Of a stretch of DNA of 64,000 nt, positions 1-15,443 are shown piece after piece. Under the pieces are notes generated by a model, which saw only the letters and a program-made list of their open reading frames with translations, did no database searches and was not told the origin of the DNA. How positions within the stretch are numbered: position 1 is the first letter of the stretch; each line of letters opens with the position of its first letter. Made by a program: the position numbers and the translations under genes. Origin of the DNA: Viola odorata (Eukaryota; Streptophyta; Magnoliopsida; Malpighiales; Violaceae); the NCBI GenBank assembly GCA_963691705.1, contig OY829540.1, positions 5,594,001 through 5,658,000 on the forward strand, in the 5' to 3' direction.

Positions 1-1237
1 TAAGAGAATGAGACTAGTTCACAGCTCGGGAAAAAAATACCACTTTTTTCTTTTAGCTTTAGTAGAAAAAGTAAATTATTATTATTATTATTATTATTAA
101 TCAAGATTGGATCGGATTGACATAAATCAATATTTGATTTGTTAAAGAAATAAATAAAAGGGGTTCAGACTTTAATCGGATTAACGGAACATAATAGTTG
201 ATCCATATTCGCTGAAGGATCAAATCAGATTAAAATTTGATCTATTGACAGTCCTATGTGCCATATCACTTTATTCATTCGCTCACGTAAGTGGATGTCA
301 ACGGCATAAATGGAAGATCTTTATGATGATTATATAAATTTGTATGATAATATTCCCACCACAAGTGATGTGAATGAACGAAATGATATCGGGTGCAGTT
401 TATAATTATTCTAATTGTGGTAACATATAAGCAGAAAGCTACTTTTTGCGAAATTTGGTACGCTACGCATTACTAATTACGCTGGGTTTGTTTTGGTCGA
501 AACTAACTACTCTGTGTTGATCGTGAACTTATTTTTCACTTGGTCAACTAGACAATACACATCATATTTCCTCAGCTGTCTTTTCGTCACTTTCCGTTTA
601 TTGCTTCTCCTCTTTCTGAGTATGGAATATCTTGCACCCTTTCGCTTTCATATCGTTTTGTGTATTTTCTTTAACTAGGTTATTTTGGAACGTGGTGTTG
701 CACGTGCGAAATTTATTTAAATTTAAAAATATTAAAATATTATATTTATGTATAAAAAAGTATTTCACACAAAATATTTTTGGTATAATATAAAAGTTTT
801 AATAATGTCTCAAAAAATGGGATCAACATAAAATTTTACTACGGTATTTAAACTATATTATAAGCAATATATTAGTATTGTTATTGATGTTTTAATGCAA
901 GTGTTGACAAAAAAATATTTTATTAATTCTGAAATAATTAATTTTAAGTTCTTAAAATTAAAACAATTTTAACTCAATTAAGTAATTTATTTTTATAAAT
1001 TGAAATTTAAATATTTAAAATAATGTTTTATATTATTTTTATTCCAGTTCTCCAAATATTGTAAATAATTATGTAGTTAAACCACTAATGAATTTTTCTT
1101 TAAAAAGCCAAACTCAATAAAAAAATAATTTTAACATTTAATGAAAAATTATGATTTAATTAAATGTACAAACTATTTTTCTTCATATGTATGATAAAAA
1201 ATCAGATAATTAACTAAGGAAAAATAATTCCTTATCA
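1..1237. other. AT-rich intergenic DNA
   Basis: I see no convincing coding sequence or RNA gene here. The stretch is strongly AT-rich with many homopolymer runs and a short (ATT)n microsatellite near 75-99. The one longer open frame, near 493-678, has the composition of translated AT-rich spacer and no recognisable motif. Confidence 0.6.
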
Positions 1238-2731
1238 TTACAAATTTTACAAAATCGAATTTAAATAATTTAATATTTGTGTATATATACTTTTTTAAGA
1301 ATAATACATTATAAAAAAGTTTTCATAGTTTTTTTTATTTTTTATTAAAAAATAGTTTATTGGGGCAAGATAATTTTTTATTTATTTTACATATTTTTTA
1401 TAGTTTTTTAATTTTTAACCAAAAATAATTATCATTTTTCACTTGATTTTTTTTATTTTTTCTCATATATTTCTTTCTTTCTAGTTCTTATTTTAATAAT
1501 GGCAATGCATGAAATAGAAAATAACAACAACAATAATAATTAAAAAAACAGTCTAAAAATAATTGTGATTATAATTTAATAAAAGGGATAACTTTGTTAA
1601 TATACTTGTCCTTTAGTTTTTTCTTCTTTTCGTAATAATATCATATTTTGTTATCTTTTGAAAGAAAAAAATATACTTTCTTAGAATAATAATAGTAGTA
1701 ATAGTTAAGTTATGAAACTTTTATTATTATTATAAATAAATAAACTATTCTAATTTTAAAATATTTTTTATTAGATTAAAATGATAATAACGTTAGAATA
1801 TTTATGTATCTCATCTAATCCATAACTTTTAGCTTTTTTCTCCTATAACTTATGGCTTAAAACATGATTTCTTATTTAATTTTCTTATTTATATCAACTT
1901 CATCAACATTTCATCACTCGCATTAAGAATCCATGAGTGAGATCTTCTATGTACTTTTATATGTGATTTTTTATCATACATAAACATGAAGAAAAATAGT
2001 TTGTATATTTAATTACAAATTTTACGAAATCAAATTTAAGTAATTTAATATTTGTGTATATATACTTTTTAAGAATAATACATTATAAAAAGGTTTTCAT
2101 AATTTCTTTTTATTTTTTATTAAAAAATAGTTTATTAAGGCAAGATAATTTCTTATTTATTTTACATATTTTTTATAGTTTTTTAAATTTTAACTAAAAA
2201 TAATTATCATTTTTTACTTTATTTTTTTATTTTTTCTCTCATATTTCTTTCTTTCTAATTTTTATTTTAATAATGGCAATGCATGAAATAGAAAATAACA
2301 ACAACTAATTAAAAAAATAGTCTAAAAATAATTGTGATTATAATTTAATAAAAAAGATAACTTTGTTAATATACTTGTCCTTTATTTTTTTCTTCTTTTC
2401 GTAATAATATTATATTTTGTTATCTTTTGAAAGAAAAAAAAATATTTTCTTAAAATTTTGGATTAGAATAATAATAGTAGTAAGAGTTAAGTCATGAAAC
2501 TTTTATTATTATTATAAATAAATAAAATATCCAATTTTAAAATATTTTTTATTAGATAAATATGATAATAACGTTAGAATATTTATGTATCTCATCTAAT
2601 CCATAACTTTTAGCTTCTTTTTCTATAATTTATGGCTTAGAACATGATTTCTTATTTATATCAACTTCATCAACATTTCGTCACTCGCATTAAGAATCCA
2701 TGAGTGAGATCTGATATGTACTTTTATAGCA
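1238..2731. repeat. Two tandem copies of a ~0.75-kb AT-rich unit
   Basis: Positions about 1238-1960 recur at about 2012-2731 in the same orientation with small indels. Matched landmarks are the stretch reading TAATTTAATATTTGTG (1265 and 2041) and TGAGTGAGATCT (1934 and 2701), so the offset is 767-776 bp. The first copy is bounded by an inverted repeat of roughly 40 bp (about 1162-1202 against 1965-2012) that includes AAACTATTTTTCTTCAT on one side and its complement on the other. No coding capacity is visible. It may be a tandemly duplicated non-autonomous transposon, but I could not define target-site duplications. Confidence 0.7.
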
Positions 2732-4284
2732 GTCTATTACGTTATACAAATTTATCCTCATCCATTTGTTATGAATTGAAAAAATAATTTAAATTTAAGG
2801 TTTTAAGGACTTTAAGTTTACGATAAATATTTATTTAATTATTTTAGGTATAATGATAACTTGTAAATTAGTAACTAACTATTAATCAATTTATTTTATT
2901 ATTTTTCTAATATATGACTCATACATATTGAGTTGCACGTTTTTTTCTAGAGGTGGGATTCAGAGTTGTGTCATCTAATTTTAATTATCAATTTAAAGAT
3001 TCAAAAGGTTACTCATTGTAACAATATCTCATTTCAAAGTTAATTTAACTTTAACTTTCTAACTACTTTAAGTTTACAATAAATATTTATTTAATATATT
3101 TTATGTACATATCGTATGTTATTTTGATGATGTAGATCATGTATTCGACCCATAATATTATAATGATAACTAAAATATAACCAATTGTTTTAAAAATATA
3201 TCTTATCACTTTACCTAGCATAGATTTTAAGGTAAACAACATAATTTTTTATAGTTTAAATTTTTTTTCACTTTGGACACTATAGTTTTAAGATTTACAT
3301 TAAAAATCCTATAATATCCTAAAATATTTTAATATAAACATTATAAGTGGTTAAAAAATATAAAAAATGGTAAAAAGTTGAAAAAAACTTATAAATATTG
3401 AAGAAAAATATATAACCATAAATATTTGATGATTAGATTATAAAATATTAATTTTTAGTATATTTTTTTAAATATCTAACCTCATCCTTTTATATTATTA
3501 AAACTCATTAATCAACAGTTGCCACTGAATTAATTTTAGGAAAAGTTATAAATTTTCTTTTTATTTTTCATTTTTATAATTTTCTTAACTTTAAAAGTAA
3601 TTTTTTCTGAAAAAATAAACCATGTACTGCCTTGAAATTATAGTTAAATAATAATAATAAAATAAATATTATTAACCCATGTAAAAAATATTTTATGTAC
3701 AATATAAAATATTTCTTTCATAAAAATAAAATTAATGTAAATCATTTTGATAATATATGGCTAATATTGTCAATACTTATAAATAAACTTCTCAATTATT
3801 CTCATAAAAACAATTGTTCTTTTTACCATATAATTTATGTTAGAAAAAGTATAAATATTACAATTTATTTTTCACTTTTATTTAGTTTATGTTTCTTCAA
3901 CTCTCTTAAAATCAATCTCTTTACTAAATTTAATATTAAAATAAAACAAAAAATATTAACTTGAATAAAGAATATTATTCTTAAAATAATATAATAATAA
4001 TTAAAATAATTTACATTTAAAAAATATATTAATATACATATGTTATATTTAACAAATAATTTAAATTTAAAAATAGATTAACTTATATTTTACTCATTGT
4101 GACTATTTTTCAATTCCAAACTTTTAAAGATATTTCTCACATTGTAACTCCACGAGTACATTACATAGATTGATTTCTTACAATCTCTTTGAATATTAAA
4201 ATTTTTCTTCCTATGAAATTATTCTTATGAACTTTTACTTTTATATATTTTTAAAATTTATCATTGTTCGTGATATTGACATGG
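2732..4284. other. AT-rich intergenic DNA
   Basis: No gene, RNA or clear mobile element is supported here. The open frame near 3695-3964 is made of I, N, K, F and Y codons, as expected from random AT-rich DNA. Confidence 0.55.
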
Positions 4285-5126
4285 GTGATGATAAAATAAT
4301 TAAATAACTTAATAATATTTTTTACTATCTTTTAATTTTCTAATTATTAGAAAGACCGAAATTGTAATTTTGTTCCAGGCTTACGTTGCAAATTTCAGGC
4401 TTATATTGCAAATTTTAATAGATTTAATAAACCAGAGGTCTAACGCTAATTAGGTTAGGCTAGTTATGGAGAAAAATTAAAAAATTAAGCAATACCAAAT
4501 CTAATTACCACTACGAAATATAATAGAGAAGTTGAATATATCTTGGTTTATGATCTAGAAATTACTTAATGTAAACAAACAAATATTAATCATTAAACAC
4601 AAACAATAAAATAAATTAATTTTAAAAAATACGAAAACAGAACAGATAATTTTTATTACATTTTAAATTAAGTAATTATGTTTTTAATTTTAGTTACTTA
4701 TATTATTACATGCTTGGAAAACTAATTATATATTTTATTTTGGTATCTTTAAATCTCATGGATCAATACTAATTCTATTCGCAAGTGACCGGGTATTTAG
4801 GTATTTTATTATCTATATATATTATATATTTAATATGTATTATCTAACTTAACTATCAACTGAATTAATATCAATACTCCCGCTATTGTTAAGAATTTTG
4901 AATGCTCTCATAATTTTTTTTAATTATTTCCAGCTTTTGTTTTAGATAAATTGGCTGAACTATTTTTTCCCAAATTTAAAAGCAACAATTATTATTGGAT
5001 AAAGTTTTTAATAGATTTATAAAAACTTAAAAGAAAATTAAGAGCGTAATAGACTTTTAAACAATAACTTAAGGTATAAAAAATCACCTTGTTTCATTTT
5101 TCATACTATAAAAAAAATATTTAATA

Positions 5127-5338
5127 CTCCCTCCGGAGCAAAATAAATGTCGTTACGCATAACGAGGTGACCCGAATGACTCACTATTTGACCTCAAAAA
5201 ATTCCGTACTTTTTTTTCGAACGCACGTTAAGGATTTGCGTAAGTTCGAAATAAAGTTCGAAATTTTTTGAGGTCAAATAGTGAGTCATTCAGGCCACCT
5301 CGTTATGCGTAACGACGTTTATTTTGCCCCGGAGGGAG
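5127..5338. mobile_element. Stowaway MITE, 212 bp, near-perfect hairpin
   Basis: Ends are CTCCCTCCGG and its complement, flanked by the TA dinucleotide on both sides (5125-5126 and 5339-5340), which is the signature of Stowaway/Tc1-mariner elements. The two halves are reverse complements over almost the full length, so the element folds into one long hairpin. The core, reading GACTCACTATTTGACC, is shared with the MITE at 48773-49008. Confidence 0.92.
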
Positions 5339-6040
5339 TATAAATTTAAATTCTAAATAATTAATTTAATATACACTAATTATTCATAACTTTAATATTA
5401 ATTCATTTAAAAATATATATATATATAGTTTATACAAATATAGTTTATTTTTACTAACTTTCTTAACTCACAATACTAAATATATTTTTCTATGATAAAT
5501 TATTTACTAATTTCAAGCTCTTACTAAAAATTATGAATATTATAATTATTTATTAATTAAATAATTTTCATTTAATAATATATATAAAATTGCATTACTT
5601 AATTGAAAAAATAATTTATAATTTTTTTTACTTTATAATTTACTATTATTAGTGTTATTTAAAATATTATTACAAACTACTCCCATGTGATTTTTTAAGA
5701 AACTAACGAATGTAGGAGATCCGATTTTCTTTCCACTTTTCCCATATAGGATTTTTTTTTTAAAAAAGTTTGTGTTGTTGTTTAGCTTGAAATTAAAAGT
5801 ATTATCTAGTTTTTATCTAAAAAAATATACTAAAATCTCAAAAAATATATTTTCGTAATCATTAAAAATATACTCAAAATATTTATTTTGTAACATTTTA
5901 TTTTTTATTATATAACAATAATAAAATTATTAATTTTATTGATTAAAAAATTAAATATATTTTTAGATAAACTATATATAAAGAAACCTTAAAGTTTACA
6001 AAATTTTCCACTTTGAATCCAGTAGTTTTAAAATTTCCAA
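5339..6040. other. AT-rich spacer inside the inverted repeat
   Basis: Nothing coding is visible. It contains a short (AT)n run near 5410 and poly-T/poly-A tracts. Confidence 0.5.
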
Positions 6041-6142
6041 TATAAGCCTGCAACAAAATTGCAATTTCGGTCTTTCTAATAATTAGAAAATTAAAAGATG
6101 GTAAAAAATATTATTAAGTTATTTAATTATTTTATCAATCAC

Positions 6143-6873
6143 TGATTATTTTAATTTTTTAATATATACTGGTTAATTTTTTAAGTGTGATGTTGATTCG
6201 AACTAATTAAAAATATAAATAATTTAATAGGTAGGTTAATTAATTTAATAGATAGGTTAATTAATTAAATTAATTAATTAATTAATTAATTAAAATTTTT
6301 AAAAGTCTATTACATTTAAAAGTCTATTACAATCAAATAACTTAATAGGTAGGTTAATTAATTTAATAGGTAAGTTAATTAATTAAAATTTTTAAAAGTC
6401 TATTACAACATTAAGTTTTTTAATAATTTAAAGGTATAATAGATTTTTAAAGAATAAGGCCCTTCGTACTTTTTATATAGTATAGATAGATAGAAATGAA
6501 ACTCGAAATTTTACCAGTAAAATAATTAATGAGCTATATATCTGTTGATTACTTTTCTTTTTCAACCAGCATTGTAGAAAAAAAAATTCAACTCTAAAAA
6601 AGAAAAGGAAAATTCAACCCCATTGGACTACAAACCAATGAAACGAGGAAGTTTCGAACTATTCTCCATTATACTGATAATAAGACTTTCCATTTGGTAA
6701 CATTCACCACCACCACAGCCAAAAGCATTTCCAAGTCAAATGGAAGATGTACACCTTTGGTTAAGGAGCCAACCCATTTCAAAAAATCTTAGGATGGCAG
6801 TATATGACATTACAAAGAACTTACTTTTGGTTCAAAAAAACCCAGAATAGCAAGAATCGCTAACAATGATGCT
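6143..6873. other. Duplicated AT-rich repeat, then 3' flank of the beta-amylase-like gene
   Basis: A unit containing AATAGGTAGGTTAATTAA occurs at about 6221-6312 and again at about 6340-6406, each time followed by TTTAAAAGTCTATTAC. Between them is a (TTAA)n microsatellite. From about 6630 base composition becomes more balanced, fitting the 3' UTR of the minus-strand gene that ends at 7010. Confidence 0.6.
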
Positions 6874-7009
6874 TTGCTTTTGCTACACATTCCACAAACA
6901 ACATATATTGTCATACTATATACTACTAACTGTGAGGTATGCACATCAGGCAATCATGGTCGAAATATCGGACCTGCATTGACTGGCAAAAATGGAGTGA
7001 AGGCCTTCT

Positions 7010-9722
7010 TCAACAATATGCAAAACCAGATCCAGTTGCTGTACCGTCAGATTCCAAAGGCAGTCGCGTATCATCTCCAAAATCTAATCTGGCTTGTGCA
7101 TCATCCCCAAAATCTACCCCAGCTCGATAATTGTTGGCATCTGACAGTTGCCGCACGAAATGAGAGAAACGACGCCAGTTATTCTCTTCAAACATGCTTC
7201 TGCCCATTCTTGAAAAGTTGAACGAAAAGGAGGGTCCATTTACACCATAAGTGTAGAACCTTGACATCTTCAGCATCTGCTCAAATGATCCATCATCCAA
7301 ATCGGCAGAAGAATTTTCACCTTCAACAGGTATACCACAAATCTTAGCAGCTACTAAAAGATCTTTAAGCAAACCCTCTGGACTACAGTCTGGCCTCGTC
7401 AGTTTCTCTTCCACATCTTGCATTTCAAAACCGGCACAACACAAACTGAAACCATACCTAGCAAACATGCGAACAATTGGCAGGTACGCGCTTATGGTTG
7501 AAGTATTGTAGTAACCAGCTTTTGCCTCAGACATGCGAGTGTTCCTGTGGTAATGCCAGGGGATGACAGCCAGTTTTGCAGAAGTATTAACTTCAGTGTC
7601 CCGGAAAATGATCTCAGCTTCCCTGCAAATCCTTTCCCCATGAAGCAGTAGCATCCCGGAATACCATTCAAGAAAGATCTTCCCCATCGGTGGATCACTC
7701 CAAGATCCACCGGGACTTCTGGAAAATTCAGTACCAATTGGGCCACCATTTGCCAACTCAAGCATACGAAAATCATAATACCAAGCACTCAGAGATGCAA
7801 GCATATACTGTAATTAGAACAATAAGAAAAGAGCAGAAGTCAATACAATATGTTAATGCCATTGTAAAACCACATTTGGGAAAGGAAAATAAGAAGTTTG
7901 GAGAACGAGACTCCAGACAGTGAGAGGCTTGCTAACAAGCACTAAATAAAGCTCACTTGTTTTTGGTACCTTATCACTGCAATGAAATTCTCCAAGTTCA
8001 AATAAGCCCCAATCCCATTCTGGTGATGCAGGATATCTTAACTCACCACCAGGACCCATGCCAACTTGGACTCCCTACAAAAGTGGAATCACTAGTCGGA
8101 CCACATACCACATGAAAGAAATTGCTGTAAAAGGTTAGAAAGGTGATTGAAATTGATGTAGTGTCTATATTCTTACAGTAATGATATCACCAAGAAATGG
8201 TCTAAGTGTGTCTCTAAAGTCCTTCATGAAATCTGCATAAGCTTGGAGTGGTGTTCGTCCCCGCAAAACAGGAAAAATATCACATCCCAAGGACATATAT
8301 TCGATATTCCTTCTGCCAAACCTATCAGTGTACAACAGGTCTGGATTTTTGTCCGCCTCTTCAAGTACCCATCGAGGAAGAGGAACCCTTCAATACACAA
8401 GAAAAAAGAGTCTCAGAAGCCACTCATTTACAAGCAAATAAGAGCAAAGAAAAAAAAATGTTTAGCAAGGAACTTGGCTGCAATGAAGTTTCATTTTATT
8501 CCAACTCTTGTCCTAAACCATGTGCAAGACCATGGAATTCTGAAATAAGAGAGCTCAAGCTAGCAGCATAAATGAACAAAAACACAGAAGAAACAAGGTT
8601 TCACCAACAAAAAATACCCTCAACATCATCACCTTAAACAAAGCATTGCTTTCCCGCACTTGGGTGAAAGTTTGAAAGCTTGAAAGAATGGAAGTCAGCA
8701 TCACCTGTTGCATGCATTCGGTACATGGACAACAGATTTTGCATAGTGTCAAGTGCGACAAAATGATCCTAAAAAAAGGCAGATTCACATAAAAAGCAAT
8801 GTAGCTAATCAATATCATCAAAGATTTATCAACCAAAGATTTTGATAAACATGTACGCCTAGAGGTCTCCAGGGCAAGTGTCCCATTGATGCAGATAACG
8901 CAAGTTGCAGAGTGCAACTAAATAGCCAAGTTAGCGCAGAAATGGAACACAAATTAAACATAAAGCTAATCGGTCAAGATTTTGGCAAGAAAGTCAATAT
9001 TTACCACTGGTAGTCTCCAGAGGCATATCTACCTCAATGGCCAAAATGCAGAGAATAAAAGTTACACAATGCAACTGAAGAATCTTTAATACAGAAATGT
9101 AAACGAACTAAATTGTAGCTAATAGTTCAAGATTTGGTGGAATTAAGATTTACCAGTGAGGATCTCCAGGTCCTATGCCACGTTGGTGATATGCCAAGAC
9201 TGCCCTCACTTTCAATCCACATCGTTCCGCCAACGCCACAAGCTCGGTATACCCTTTCCAGTCATAAACCCCAGGTCGTTCTCCCTCTACTAGGCCCCAA
9301 CAGACATCTATCACCACTCCTTCCACTCCCGCAAGAGCCAGCGCCTTGAAGGAAGCGAGCATCGTCTTCTTCCGCCGGACGAGCCCTCCCTTCCCAACCG
9401 CATCAGCCGGAACAGAGACAAACACCGGCGATCCCCTCCTTTGAGGCTGAGGCCGCGGCCGCCCCGATGAGAATCCGTGCTGAAGCTCGTAATGTTCATC
9501 GATACTATCATTCTCGCCACCGTTGTCGGGAGAAATGGAGCCTCCAGCGTCCGGGGGCTTGGAGGAGTTGAGACGGGAAGAAATGAGGAGGCGTCGGCGA
9601 GGTTGAGGACGGCGTGGTGGTAACGCGACGGAGGAGAAGCGAGTTAAGTGAGTTAACTCGGTGGGGCGTTGGCGATAGAAAGAAGTAGAGAAGGCTGTAG
9701 TGGAAGAAGACGCGATCGCCAT
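7010..9722 (-). CDS. Plastid-targeted beta-amylase-like protein (GH14), probably a non-catalytic BAM4/BAM9-type member
   Basis: Four exons: 9722-9154, 8387-8177, 8074-7970 and 7807-7010, giving 560 aa with clean GT-AG joins. The first ~85 residues are rich in S, R and T and look like a chloroplast transit peptide; I chose the M of [11 protein letters not shown], not an upstream in-frame M. GH14 landmarks follow in order: [40 protein letters not shown] with the proton-donor-position Glu (about residue 271), and SEAKAGYYN with the second catalytic-position Glu (about 389). However, the flexible lid of active enzymes (normally a GGNVGD segment) reads [10 protein letters not shown] here, the substrate-contact segment is VIPWHYH, and the inner-loop threonine motif is not recognisable. 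Active enzymes release maltose from starch; diverged plastid members act as regulators of starch breakdown. Family certain, subgroup and activity inferred. Confidence 0.88.
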
Positions 9723-10480
9723 TGGAATGGAAATGAATTCTGTTGTTTTACGGTTAGGGATACTGGATAAAAGAAATAGGCAAAGAAGCATCTAACTGAA
9801 AAAGAACTGAAAAGAACGGATCGGTTTTCTGTTTCTTTTAATTTTAATTTTTTATTTATTTTTGTTTTAGAAAAAAATGAAGAAAGCAAGAAAATGAGCG
9901 AGTGGTATGGAATTGCAAATTGCAGTTGTGGGGTCCACTGATTTCGACGGGTGAGATTTCGTGCGTGTGTGGAATCAGACGATTCTCCTCACGCCTGGAG
10001 TTGGAACTTGGGAGGATGTAGATTCGTACAAGTAAGAGCTAAGGACCTTGATTAATGTTGATAATATCATCATTTGACAATGACTATTTTAGCATATGCT
10101 CGATTGAAAACAGCTATCTTACCAAAAGAAAAAGAGAAGAAAAGAAAAATTCACAACTACTAATCGTTTAATCTTAGAAAAGCTGTAAATGATGAGAATG
10201 ATCCAAAGCTGCATACATAAACTCAAAAAAGAGCAGAGCACTCGCATTTTAAAAAACGAGAGAAACATTGATAATTAATCAACTCATTCATTTCAAAATC
10301 ATGAATACTAAACCTCTAGCATAAAGGAAACCATGCAAAAAAAGAGAATTTGTCAGGTTTTGAAGCAAATCAGAAATAGAATGACCACATTCTGTAGTTG
10401 ACAACATCTTTGAAACTTGAAGCTAGACCCAAACTCATCATATGAAAAGTATCGCCAAATTCAAAGGAAAAAACAACAAC
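9723..10480. other. Upstream region of the beta-amylase-like gene
   Basis: This holds the 5' UTR and promoter side of the minus-strand gene. I see no clear TATA box that I would commit to and no other gene. Part of 10100-10480 may be 3' flank of the dyskerin-like pseudogene that starts next to it. Confidence 0.45.
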
Positions 10481-10539
10481 AACTGTATTACAAGGTTACA
10501 AGGATATTAAAAGTACGCGGCTAACATAAAGCTTATATA

Positions 10540-11530
10540 CATCACATGTGATGTTATTAATGCCAGCGACCTCTTCAACTTCTTTTTCTTCTTCTCAGAC
10601 TTTTATATGTCGAGTGTTTCACCTTCAACCTTCTTCTTCTTTTCCTTCATCCACTACAGTCTACCTCTGCATCTTCCTCTTTGCTCTTCTTCTTCTTCTT
10701 TTTCTTTCACTTTCTTCAATTTATACTTTCCTCAACCACTTCTTTCGTTGTCAATTCCCTCAAGTTTAACTTTCTTTGCAAGCATTTGAGCAGCGAGGCT
10801 ATCACTACTTTCATCCAATTTGGCTTCTCCATCATCATCTCTGCTCTTTTCCTTTTCCTTCTCTACTCCACTCCCCACCTTAACCACAGCAGTTTCCTTT
10901 TCTACCGCAGTTGGTTCAAGCACCGCAACAAGGCTGACAATTACAAAATTTCCTCACGTGTAAAGGTACATTTCTTAGCCACTTTGCAAGGGTATTCTCA
11001 TTCGACTTTCCATGCTTATCCAGTTTTCCTTAAGTAATAAACTTCTTTTTCATGGCAACCCTTGGTCCCAATTCCCACTTCCTTGGGTAAGTGTGCTTAT
11101 CCATTACAACCCTCTTAATCCTTGCTACAGTTCCATAATTACATGTAGCGATCATGACAATGGTCATCTCCGCACCGCAACACCCAAAATTATTGCCTCT
11201 TAGTAGTCATCAACACAACTTCCTCTCCCACTTCTATATCGTTCTCAAATCTCAACAACCCTGAAATCATCAACTTTGCTCCGTAACAAGTAACATTGAC
11301 AGTAGAATCCTTCACAATAAGCGTCTTTTAGCTAGTCAATATCACCTCAAGTGGCATAATCATCCTCCTCAAATAGCCATCCCTGGAATTGTCATAAACT
11401 TATTGAGCATCCATGTAACTACATTATCATTCTCCCCTATAATTCTAGACCTTACCCTCATATGGACACCAACCTTAAGAACCAACCCCAAATACACATA
11501 CAAGGTCCTTACAATTTCTATTAGTTTTTA
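10540..11530 (-). pseudogene. CBF5: Decayed copy of dyskerin / H/ACA snoRNP pseudouridine synthase (C-terminal half)
   Basis: Reading the minus strand from about 11525 down in shifting frames gives segments of CBF5/NAP57/dyskerin in the correct order. First comes IVRTLYVYLGLVLKVGVHM and IIGENDNVVT from the end of the catalytic domain. Then come [19 protein letters not shown] and [18 protein letters not shown] from the PUA domain, and GKLDKHGKSNENTLAKWLRN after it. The tail is acidic and lysine-rich and contains SSDSLAAQMLAKKVKLEG. Frameshifts and in-frame stops break every segment, and the N-terminal catalytic part is missing. The normal protein isomerises uridine in rRNA as part of H/ACA snoRNPs. 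Because plant CBF5 genes can be intron-poor, I cannot say whether this arose by retroposition. Plus-strand open frames here are antisense shadows of the lysine-rich tail. Confidence 0.88.
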
Positions 11531-11815
11531 CCACTCCACCAAAACTAAACATTTTCCCGGTGCCATTATTTAACGATTTAACCCCCAAAAAAATTATTAG
11601 AAATGACTAATGAGCAAGATTATTGGCGGGAGTTTTTCCCGGTGTATATAACCTCAACATCTAACTAGAGAAAGCCCAAGTAGTTTAGTTTTATACAACG
11701 GGCTAAAAGCCCAACCCAAGAAAGAAAGGAACCGCCTTAACATTTTCCCTGTTAACCCGTCAAAGCCGGGCGGGACCCATCCTAACAGTCAACCAATTTA
11801 AACACGTATCGTCCT

Positions 11816-11834
11816 CCAATAAGAAAAGGCCACG
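11816..11834 (+). promoter_or_regulatory. ER stress response element (ERSE)
   Basis: CCAAT, then exactly nine bases, then CCACG: the ERSE consensus bound by NF-Y together with a bZIP factor (ATF6 in animals; bZIP28 and bZIP60 in plants). It lies about 335 bp upstream of the BiP start codon, as expected for an unfolded-protein-response target. Confidence 0.85.
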
Positions 11835-11890
11835 ATCCCCAAACACGAGATCCAATTTCATTGGCTTAGCACATCCAGCACCAAAATCTC

Positions 11891-11906
11891 ATTGGTCCAC
11901 GTCAGC
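11891..11906 (+). promoter_or_regulatory. Plant UPR element (P-UPRE / ERSE-II type)
   Basis: The site reads ATTGGTCCACGTCAGC. It contains ATTGG-N-CCACG (ERSE-II) and matches the plant P-UPRE consensus in all but one base near the end. It lies about 260 bp upstream of the BiP start codon and 56 bp after the ERSE. Confidence 0.85.
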
Positions 11907-11972
11907 ATTAATGACCTGTTCTTAACAAACCGTGGAATCGCCTAGAACGTAAAACTCTCCTTCACCCCCAAC

Positions 11973-11979
11973 TATAAGA
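11973..11979 (+). promoter_or_regulatory. Candidate TATA box for BiP
   Basis: TATAAGA about 175 bp before the start codon and about 65 bp after the P-UPRE. This would place transcription start near 12005, with a 5' UTR of about 150 nt. Confidence 0.6.
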
Positions 11980-12151
11980 TCCCCTGCACGCGCCAGTCCA
12001 CCAAAAATCAGAGAACCGTAACAGAGTCATTCGAATCGAAGTTCGAAGCCCATACAAGCTCATCAGGCTTTCATCGTCTCGAGTACTCTCCGTTTTTTAG
12101 TGGAAGAGGAAGCAAGAGAAGGGACAGCAACAGGAGGAAGTTATACGCGAG

Positions 12152-15443
<3,292 letters not shown>

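Larger units (their letters stand above)
4285..6142. repeat. Inverted repeat (~100-bp arms) around 1.65 kb
   Basis: The left arm (about 4285-4383) and right arm (about 6041-6142) are near-perfect reverse complements. Both contain AGAAAGACCGAAATTG or its complement, next to a shared stretch with TAATTATT. The loop contains a complete Stowaway MITE and AT-rich sequence without a gene. The layout would fit a non-autonomous element with long terminal inverted repeats, such as a Mutator-like type, but no 8-11 bp target duplication is evident just outside the arms, so the class is unresolved. Confidence 0.6.

Noticed and set aside
10548..11203. Plus-strand open frames rich in S, F and L
   Set aside because: They lie antisense to the broken CBF5 pseudogene and arise from its purine-rich lysine tail.
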